A program made the position numbers and the translations under genes. Positions 1 through 6,229 of a stretch of DNA of 14,656 nt are shown here, piece by piece. The notes under the pieces are model-generated. The model was given only the letters and a program-made list of their open reading frames with translations, searched no databases and was not told where the DNA came from. Each line of letters starts with the position of its first letter. Position 1 is the first letter of the stretch. Origin of the DNA: Clostridium sp. CAG:571 (GTDB taxonomy: Bacteria > Bacillota > Clostridia > TANB77 > CAG-508); contig HF999507.1 of assembly GCA_000434015.1 (NCBI GenBank), positions 34,510 to 49,165 on the forward strand. The letters run 5' to 3'.

Positions 1-2
1 GT

Positions 3-1641
3 GGAGAACAGTACAGAATATTAAGTAAAAATAAAGGAATAATACTAGCACAAAAAAATTATTTACCAATTGATAAAAGAGGAAACGTAAATGTACTAGT
101 TGTAGGACGGTTCTGGTTCTGGTAAATCAACATCTTATTCTATTCCAAATGCTTGCCAAATGCTAGGTTCATATGTTTTTACAGATCCTAAAGGAGAATT
201 ATATGATAAAACAGCCGGATTTTTGAAGAAAAATGGATATGAAATAAAAGTATTAAATTTAGTAAACCCGGAAAACAGCGATGGATATAATCCATTGGCA
301 CATATTAATAATGAAATAGATGTAGACGTTATAGCAAATACAATAATAAGAGGACAAAAATCAGAAGGAGGAGCGTCTGATCCATATTGGGATAATATGT
401 CTGAAATGTTACTAAAAGCACTGATTTACTATTTAATTAGTAGAGGTGTAAGAGAAGAAGAGAACTTAGTTAGTTGTGCAGAAATGGTTAGAGCTGCTAA
501 TACTAGTGGTGGAAGTAACATGCTAACAGAGTTAATGAATCAATTACCAGCAGATCATCCGGCAAGAATTAACTATAAATCTATTGAAGTAGTTGCAGCC
601 TCAGAAAAAACATTTAGTAATATTTTAAGTTCACTTCAATCAAAGCTTGGTAAATTTGACTCAAAAGATATATCAGAAGTTACTTCAACAGATACAATAA
701 ACTTTGAAGATATAGGAAGTAAAAAAACAGCTGTGTATGTTATTTCATCAGATACACATACAGCATATGACTTTTTACTTACAATATTCTTTGCGCAAAT
801 GATTCAACAATTGTATGATTTTGCAGATAAAAATGGAGGAAGATTAAAAGTTCCAGTTTTCTTTATACTAGATGAGTTTGCTAATATTGGTAAAATTCCA
901 GACTTTGATAAAAAGATATCAACATCAAGAAGTAGAGGAATTTCTTTTAGTGTAATATTACAAAACTTAGACCAATTAGAAGCTACATATGAGAAGTCAC
1001 ATGAAACTATAATGGGTAACTGTGATACTCACTTATTTTTAGGAAGTAACTCTTTTAAAACAGTAGAATATTTTTCAAAAGCTTTGGGAGAAAAAACAAT
1101 TTCTAGAGATAGTAAATCAATAAGTAGAGATAAGAATGATAAAAGACAAGGCTATAATACATCAGATCAAATAATGGGAAGAGCATTAATGACTCCAGAT
1201 GAATTAAGAAGAATGGATAATGATTTATGTATTATATTTGAAAATGGACTAAAACCAGTTAAAGCCAGAAAATTTTATTATTTTGAATCGCCTATGATAA
1301 AGAAATTACAAGAATATACATTAGATCATAATGATTTTGATTCAGGAAATAGAGGCGTATGGAGAAAATTTAATCCATATAATCCAGATAGCAAAGGAGA
1401 AGACGATAAAGAAGAATTAAAAGTAGATTTATTAGATGACTTATTTGATGATGAGGATGACGAAAGTAAGAAAAATACAAAAAAGAGTACTAAAAATAAT
1501 GATTTGAATACTTTGTTAGGAGAAAATGAAGCACCTAACTTACCTCAAGATGACGATTTTTCTGAAGATATAGAAAAACAAGTCGAAGCTAAGTTTGATG
1601 AATTATTTGGACCATTTGATGATGACGACGATGATGAATAA
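3..1641 (+). CDS. VirD4/TraG-family type IV coupling ATPase, 5'-partial, +1 frameshift at C108
   Basis: Coupling proteins are membrane-associated hexameric ATPases that link the relaxase-DNA complex to the type IV secretion channel during conjugation. The frame open from base 3 runs to NVLVVG, then one extra C (108) breaks it; skipping C108 restores a Walker A motif (GGSGSGKST, about 105-132) and the frame continues to 1641. Family hallmarks follow in order: TDPKGEL (from about 181), Walker B FFILDEFANIG (about 859-891), SRSRGISF and the ILQNLDQLE stretch typical of TraG/VirD4. The C-terminus is a strongly acidic tail rich in Asp and Glu, a plausible docking surface for substrate (inference). 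The N-terminal membrane segments lie outside the window. Without the frameshift, translation from the upstream frame stops at 123-125, and an internal start at 160 would lack the ATP-binding loop. No relaxase, integrase or other conjugation gene is visible here, so the size of the parent element is unknown. Confidence 0.88.
105..125 (+). other. Apparent +1 frameshift site 1 (GGA-C-GGT) in Walker A
   Basis: The upstream frame reads GTA GGA CGG TTC TGG TTC TGG TAA. Dropping C108 gives GTA GGA GGT TCT GGT TCT GGT AAA, the perfect Walker A glycine loop. CGG at 108-110 is an in-frame codon of the upstream frame and the next zero-frame stop is TAA at 123-125. The site is not a homopolymer. It could be a recoding signal, a true inactivating mutation, or a sequencing error; the matching site in prfA favours recoding. 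Confidence 0.6.
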
Positions 1642-1652
1642 AAATGAATAAT

Positions 1653-1692
1653 AAAAAAGAAAAATATAAATATTTATATTTTTCTTTTTTTT
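1653..1692 (+). terminator. AT-only hairpin terminator after the coupling protein gene
   Basis: An 18-base inverted repeat (1653-1670 with 1673-1690) consists of A/T pairs plus one G-C pair and a minimal loop, and runs into T-tract at the right arm. It begins 11 bases after the stop codon. Its A-rich left arm gives a T-tract on the other strand too, so it could act in both directions. Confidence 0.75.
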
Positions 1693-1706
1693 ATTACAAA
1701 CAAACG

Positions 1707-1718
1707 AAACATATGTTC
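1707..1718 (+). promoter_or_regulatory. LexA/SOS-box-like palindrome upstream of the sbcDC-like operon
   Basis: The sequence AAACATATGTTC has a perfect 10-base palindromic core (AACATATGTT) and differs at one base from GAACATATGTTC, which fits the Gram-positive SOS-box pattern. It ends 10 bases before the -35 hexamer of the nuclease operon promoter. The position, upstream of rather than over the promoter, is less typical of repression, and AT-rich DNA gives such half-sites by chance. The DNA-repair context is the main support. Confidence 0.4.
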
Positions 1719-1728
1719 AAAAAATATA

Positions 1729-1757
1729 TTGACTGCAAAATATAGGTATGATATAAA
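1729..1757 (+). promoter_or_regulatory. Sigma-A promoter of the sbcD/sbcC-like operon
   Basis: TTGACT (1729-1734) and TATAAA (1752-1757) are separated by exactly 17 bases, and a TG one base before the -10 forms an extended -10 element. The expected start of transcription is near 1764, giving a leader of about 28 bases with the ribosome binding site AAAGGA just before the first gene. Confidence 0.8.
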
Positions 1758-1791
1758 TTATAGTGATAAATTTATGTGAAAGGAAAAAAAT

Positions 1792-2871
1792 ATGAAATTT
1801 GTACATATAGCAGATATGCATTTTGATACACCATTTATTACGTTAAGTAATAAGCAAAATCTTTGTAAGCTAAGAAGAATAGAGCAAAGAGAAACTTTTA
1901 GAAAAATAATTGAATATATAAAAGAAAATGAAATACCATATTTATTTATTTCAGGTGATTTATATGAACATAAATATATAAGAGAAAGTACTATAGAATA
2001 TATAAATAATTTATTTAAAACAATACCAGATACAAAAATTTTTATTTCACCAGGAAACCATGATCCATATATTAAAAATTCATTTTATAATAATTTTAAA
2101 TGGAATGAAAATGTAAAAATATTTGGACCACAAATAGAGAAAGTAGAATTAAATAATTTAAATATATATGGATATGGATTTGGAGATTTCTATGAAGGTA
2201 GAGTAGATTTACAAAATGTAAAAATAGAGGATAAAGAAAAGTTAAATATACTAATAATACATGGAACTTTAGATGGATCAGAAACAGTGGAAAAAATATA
2301 TAACCCAATCTCTAAAAAAGAGTTAGAACAAATAGGATTTGATTATGTTGCTTTAGGACATATTCATAAAACAAATTATGAAATAAATAAAAATGAAAAT
2401 ATAATTTATCCAGGATCAACTGTTTCGTTAGGATTTGATGAACAAGGTGAACATGGTATGATTGTAGGACAGTTAGAAAAAAATAATTTGAAATTACAAT
2501 TTATAAAAATGGATCCAACCGTATTTATAGAAGAAGATTTAGACATAAGTTTTGTAAATTCAGAAGAAGAATTAATAGAAAAAATAAATAAATATAAGGT
2601 GAATGAAGAATCGTTTTATAAAATAAATTTAATAGGAATCAGGAAATTTGAAATAAATATAAATGAAATAAATAAATTTAACAATAATAATAATATTTTA
2701 AAGATAAAAAATAAAACAAAAATTGATTATGATATAGAAAGTATTTCAAAAGAAACAACGTTAAAAGGATTATTCGCAAGAGAAATAATAGAAAAAATAA
2801 AAAATAGTCCAGATAGGGAAGAATATTATAATGATATATTTGAAATAGGACTAGAAATATTAGAAAAATAA
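1792..2871 (+). CDS. SbcD/YhaO-like metallophosphoesterase DNA nuclease subunit
   Basis: Member of the Mre11/SbcD calcineurin-like phosphoesterase family: the nuclease subunit that works with an SbcC/Rad50-type ATPase to trim DNA ends, hairpins and blocked breaks, using two metal ions (Mn2+ in studied members). Metal-binding motifs are all present in order: HIADMHFD (residues 5-12), GDLYEH (55-60), GNHD (88-91), the isolated histidine of IIHGTLDG (157) and GHIH (189-192), so the active site appears intact. At 359 residues it is near the usual 370-410. The start is supported by AAAGGA about 7-10 bases upstream. The next gene begins about 13 bases downstream and encodes the partner ATPase, so the two form an operon. 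Given the membrane hairpin in that partner, the pair resembles Bacillus YhaO/YhaN more than classical SbcD/SbcC; I therefore leave the symbol open. Confidence 0.9.
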   Translation: MKFVHIADMHFDTPFITLSNKQNLCKLRRIEQRETFRKIIEYIKENEIPYLFISGDLYEHKYIRESTIEYINNLFKTIPDTKIFISPGNHDPYIKNSFYNNFKWNENVKIFGPQIEKVELNNLNIYGYGFGDFYEGRVDLQNVKIEDKEKLNILIIHGTLDGSETVEKIYNPISKKELEQIGFDYVALGHIHKTNYEINKNENIIYPGSTVSLGFDEQGEHGMIVGQLEKNNLKLQFIKMDPTVFIEEDLDISFVNSEEELIEKINKYKVNEESFYKINLIGIRKFEININEINKFNNNNNILKIKNKTKIDYDIESISKETTLKGLFAREIIEKIKNSPDREEYYNDIFEIGLEILEK

Positions 2872-2884
2872 TGGAGTGATATTT

Positions 2885-4807
2885 TTGAAAATAGAAAAAA
2901 TAAAAATTAATTCTTTTGGAAAATTAGAAAATAAAGAATATAATCTATCAGAAAATATAAATTTAATATATGGAAAAAATGAAGCCGGAAAGTCAACTTT
3001 ATTAAAATTTATTCAGAATACATTTTATGGAACATCAAAAAATAAAAAAGGAAAAACATTTTCAGATTATGATTTATATAAACCTTGGAATGATGGGGAC
3101 TTTTCAGGAAAAATAAAATATAAATTAGATTCGGGAGAAGAGTATGAGGTATATAGAGAATTTGGAAAAAAGAGTCCAAAAATATATAATAATAAATTAG
3201 AAGATATATCAAAGAAATTTAATATAGACAAAACAACAGGAAATGAATTCTTTTTTGAACAAACAAAAGTTGATGAATTTACTTTCTTAACAAGTATTGT
3301 ATCAATGCAACAAGAAGTAAAATTAAATAAACAAGATCAAAATGTTTATATACAAAAAATTGCAAATTTAGCTGGAACAGGTGATGATGGAGTTTCATAT
3401 AAAAAGGCAATTGATAAATTAAATAAAAAACAATTAGACGAAATTGGTACAGATAGGAGTTCAGGAAAACCAATAAATATATCAATAAGTAAAATAAATA
3501 AATATGAAGAGGAAATAAAAGAATTAGAAATATATAAAGAAAAACAATATAATATAGAAAAAGAAATTAATGATTTAAAAAAAGAAATAGAAAAAGAAAA
3601 AAATAAAGAGAAATATTTAAAAGAGTTAAAAGAAAAAAAAGACGAAGAAAGAATAGAAAATGAAAAAATTAATTTTAATGATAAAATTTTAAATAAAAAT
3701 GAAGAATCTATAGAAAAAAATAAAAATGAGATAGAAGATTTGATAAACAAAAAAGAAAAAATAGAAAGCAATAAGATAGAAAACAAAATAAATGGTAAAA
3801 TTTATTTTATTTTAATATTTATTTTTTGTTTGAGTGCTATAGCAATTTATGTGATAATTAAAAATATAACTTTTTCAATGATATTATGCATTTTGGCAAT
3901 AGGATTATTAATACTTTATTTTATAAATAAAAATAAAGTATTAAAACAAAATAAAAAAGTTTTAGAAAAGATAAACAAAATAAATTATGAATTTGATGAA
4001 AAAATAAGTTCTTTAAAAAATGAAATAAAAATATTAGAAGAAAATAATAGTGAACAAAAGAATGAAATAAAAAAAATAAATGAAAAAATAAATTCTTTGA
4101 AAAATGAAAAAGAGAAGATTAAAAATAAATATATATATAAATTAAATAATGAAGAATTAAATTTACTATTTAATTGTATAGATTATAATGAAATAATAGA
4201 TAATGTACAGAACTTAATAAGAATAAAAGAGCTTAATTTAAATACATTAGAATTGAATAATAAAAATATAATAGAAAATCTAGAAAATTTGATAAATCTA
4301 GAAGAATTATTACAGATAGAAAAACAAAATTATGAAGAACTAAAAGAAAAAAATGATAAAATAAATATGGCCAAAATGCTTATAGAAAAAGCATATGAAA
4401 AAATGAAAAATAGTGTAACTCCAAAGTTTACATCAAATTTATCAGAAAATATATTTGAGATTTCAGATGGAAAATATAAAAAAGTAACAATTAATGATGA
4501 TGAAGGAATTATTGTAGAGTTACCAAATGGAAAGTATGTGTCAGCAGAAAAATTAAGTGGTGGAACAATAGAGCAGTTATATTTATCTTTAAGATTATCT
4601 ATGGCAAAAGAAATTTCAGATGAAAATATGCCAATTATTTTAGATGAAGCTTTTGCATATTATGATGATGAAAGATTAAAGAATACATTAGAATTTTTAA
4701 GCAATAAATTTAAAGAAAATCAAATTATTTTATTTACATGTACTAATAGAGAAAAAGAAGTTTTGGATAAATTAAATAAAAATTATAAAATAATAACGTT
4801 GGAATAA
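2885..4807 (+). CDS. SbcC/YhaN-like Rad50-type ATPase with a central transmembrane hairpin
   Basis: ATPase partner of the upstream nuclease; ATP-driven head closure is expected to control access of DNA to the nuclease. From the TTG start (640 residues): Walker A GKNEAGKST (30-38), the Q-loop region near SIVSMQQ, a long Lys/Glu-rich coiled coil (about 205-300), two hydrophobic helices (about 306-325 and 330-349) with a short polar turn, a second coiled coil (about 355-510), signature LSGG (557-560) and Walker B PIILDEAFAYYD (about 583-594). No CxxC zinc hook is present; the membrane hairpin occupies that place at the coil apex, as in Bacillus YhaN. It is much shorter than classical SbcC (about 1,000 residues). 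I prefer TTG 2885, with GGAG 8 bases upstream and an N-terminus (MKIEKIKINSFGKL) that fits the family; the GTG at 2876 overlaps that binding site. The coiled-coil codons are extremely A-rich. Confidence 0.87.
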   Translation: MKIEKIKINSFGKLENKEYNLSENINLIYGKNEAGKSTLLKFIQNTFYGTSKNKKGKTFSDYDLYKPWNDGDFSGKIKYKLDSGEEYEVYREFGKKSPKIYNNKLEDISKKFNIDKTTGNEFFFEQTKVDEFTFLTSIVSMQQEVKLNKQDQNVYIQKIANLAGTGDDGVSYKKAIDKLNKKQLDEIGTDRSSGKPINISISKINKYEEEIKELEIYKEKQYNIEKEINDLKKEIEKEKNKEKYLKELKEKKDEERIENEKINFNDKILNKNEESIEKNKNEIEDLINKKEKIESNKIENKINGKIYFILIFIFCLSAIAIYVIIKNITFSMILCILAIGLLILYFINKNKVLKQNKKVLEKINKINYEFDEKISSLKNEIKILEENNSEQKNEIKKINEKINSLKNEKEKIKNKYIYKLNNEELNLLFNCIDYNEIIDNVQNLIRIKELNLNTLELNNKNIIENLENLINLEELLQIEKQNYEELKEKNDKINMAKMLIEKAYEKMKNSVTPKFTSNLSENIFEISDGKYKKVTINDDEGIIVELPNGKYVSAEKLSGGTIEQLYLSLRLSMAKEISDENMPIILDEAFAYYDDERLKNTLEFLSNKFKENQIILFTCTNREKEVLDKLNKNYKIITLE

Positions 4808-4860
4808 ATAATAATGATAAATCTATAATTCATTAAAATCAAGTATATGTTTTATATATC

Positions 4861-4889
4861 TTGAAAATATTAACATTTTGGTATATAAT
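4861..4889 (+). promoter_or_regulatory. Sigma-A promoter of prfA
   Basis: TTGAAA (4861-4866) and a perfect TATAAT (4884-4889) are 17 bases apart. The predicted transcription start is near 4896, about 33 bases before the prfA start codon, and AGAGGAG (4913-4919) sits 9 bases before that ATG. I see no convincing terminator for the preceding operon between 4808 and 4860. Confidence 0.85.
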
Positions 4890-4928
4890 AGATACACTTG
4901 AATTTATTGAAAAGAGGAGAATCGAAAA

Positions 4929-5994
4929 ATGTTTCAAAAATTAGAAGCTGTAGAAAAGAGATATGAAGAGTTAACTCGGAAAAATAAGTGATCCAGAAAT
5001 AATTGCAAAACAAGGTGAATGGAAAAATTTAATGAAAGAGCATGCAGAATTAGAACCAATCGTTGAAAAATATAGAGAATATAAAAAGGCAGAAAAACAA
5101 TTAGAAGAAGCAAAAGAAATGCTAAATGATCCAGAATTAAAAGAACTTGCAGAAGCAGATATGCTAGATGCGAAAGAAAAACTACCCAAAATAGAAGAAG
5201 AACTAAAAATATTATTAATACCAAAAGACCCTGATGACGATAAAAATGTAATTTGTGAAATTAGAGCGGGAACTGGGGGAGATGAAGCAGCACTTTTTGC
5301 AGGTACTTTATTTAGAATGTATTCTATGTATGCTGAAAGAAAACATTGGAAAATAGATGTACTAAATGAAAATGAAACAGGTCTTGGTGGTTATAAAGAA
5401 ATTTCATTTATGGTTACAGGAAAAGGTGTGTACAGTAGATTAAAATTTGAAAGCGGAGGACATAGAGTTCAAAGAGTTCCTGATACGGAAAGTAGTGGTA
5501 GAATACACACATCAGCAGCAACCGTAGCAGTTTTACCTGTTGTAGAAGATGTAGAAATAGAAATTAATCCAGCAGATATAAAAATGGATGTATATAGAGC
5601 TTCAGGTGCTGGGGGACAACACGTTAATAAAACATCATCTGCCGTAAGATTAACGCATATTCCAACAGGAATAATTGCAGAATGTCAAACAGAAAGATCA
5701 CAATTACAAAATAGAGAATATGCGATGAAATTATTACGTTCTAGATTGTATGAAAAAGAACAAGCAGAAAGAAATGCAAAGCTTGCAAATGAAAGAAAAA
5801 TACAAGTTGGTACAGGAGATAGAAGTGAAAAAATAAGAACTTATAACTATCCGCAAGGAAGAATTACAGATCATAGAATAGGAATGAGTATATATCAAAT
5901 GGATGATTTTCTAAATGGAAATCTAGACGAAATGATAGATAATTTAATTGCAGCAGATAGAGCAGAGAAATTAAAGGGAAATGAAGAAGAATAA
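4929..5994 (+). CDS. prfA: Peptide chain release factor 1 (RF1), +1 frameshift at C4977
   Basis: RF1 ends translation at UAA and UAG: a tripeptide reads the stop codon and the GGQ loop triggers release of the peptide from the ribosomal P-site tRNA. The ATG at 4929 has AGAGGAG 9 bases upstream and begins MFQKLEAVEKRYEELT, the normal RF1 N-terminus. One extra C at 4977 then breaks the frame, with TGA at 4989-4991; skipping it gives ...LT-GKISDPEII and an uninterrupted protein of 354 residues, the standard RF1 length. The stop-recognition motif is PDT (about 184-186) in RVPDTESSGRIHTS, and GGQ lies at 228-230 in GAGGQHVNKT, so this is RF1 and not RF2 (which has SPF). A naive caller would start at the internal ATG 5032 and lose the first 34 residues. 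RF1 is essential in nearly all bacteria, so real inactivation is improbable. It stands alone between its own promoter and terminator, without prmC next to it. Confidence 0.93.
4974..4991 (+). other. Apparent +1 frameshift site 2 (ACT-C-GGA) in prfA
   Basis: The upstream frame reads TTA ACT CGG AAA AAT AAG TGA. Dropping C4977 gives TTA ACT GGA AAA ATA AGT GAT, encoding the expected RF1 continuation. As at site 1, an in-frame CGG precedes a conserved glycine codon and a zero-frame stop follows within a few codons. It is unlike the known prfB (RF2) recoding site: there is no slippery CUU next to a stop and no internal Shine-Dalgarno right before it. Confidence 0.6.
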
Positions 5995-6001
5995 TAAAAA
6001 T

Positions 6002-6042
6002 AAAAAGAGGTAAAATTCATTTTAAATTTTGCTTCTTTTTTT
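6002..6042 (+). terminator. Rho-independent terminator after prfA
   Basis: A 14-pair stem (6004-6017 with 6025-6038), including two G-U pairs and a 7-base loop, is followed by a T-run ending at 6042. It begins 10 bases after the prfA stop codon. Confidence 0.85.
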
Positions 6043-6136
6043 GTAATATAAAGTATTTAAAAATGTAAAATAAATGTAATATAAGTTATAAAAACTACTT
6101 CCGTAAATAAGAAAATTAACATGAAAAAAATACCTG

Positions 6137-6165
6137 TTTACAAGACATAAATTCTTTTGTATAAA
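6137..6165 (+). promoter_or_regulatory. Sigma-A promoter of the surface protein gene
   Basis: TTTACA (6137-6142) and TATAAA (6160-6165) are 17 bases apart. The predicted transcription start is near 6172, so the ATG at 6170 would fall at or before the RNA 5' end; this argues against 6170 as the start codon unless the message is leaderless. From 6043 to 6136 I see no other feature. Confidence 0.65.
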
Positions 6166-6188
6166 TAATATGAGGAATATTACAAAAG

Positions 6189-6215
6189 AAAGGAGATATG
6201 TTAATTTTAAGTTAA
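6189..6215 (+). promoter_or_regulatory. Strong Shine-Dalgarno with a five-codon mini-ORF before the surface protein start
   Basis: AAAGGAG (6189-6195) has no in-frame start at normal distance for the surface protein. It is followed 2 bases later by ATG TTA ATT TTA AGT TAA (MLILS, 6198-6215) in another frame. A small inverted repeat (TGTTAA 6199-6204 with TTAACA 6212-6217) lies between this site and the ATG at 6230 and could bring the two closer. It may be a leader peptide, a structured translation start, or a base error near the start. Confidence 0.4.
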
Positions 6216-6229
6216 CATTTATTAAGAGT

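Noticed and set aside
3346..3786. A 146-codon open frame on the minus strand
   Set aside because: It is the reverse of the A-rich coiled-coil codons of the SbcC-like gene and gives a Phe/Ser/Leu-only product with no independent start signal.
108..4979. Reassignment of CGG to another amino acid
   Set aside because: Known CGG reassignments in some Bacillota (for example to Trp or Gln) would not repair the reading frame at either site; only a one-base shift restores the proteins.
5032..5994. RF1 starting at the internal ATG 5032
   Set aside because: The conserved RF1 N-terminus is encoded upstream, joined to its own promoter and ribosome binding site, and ATG 5032 has no ribosome binding site.
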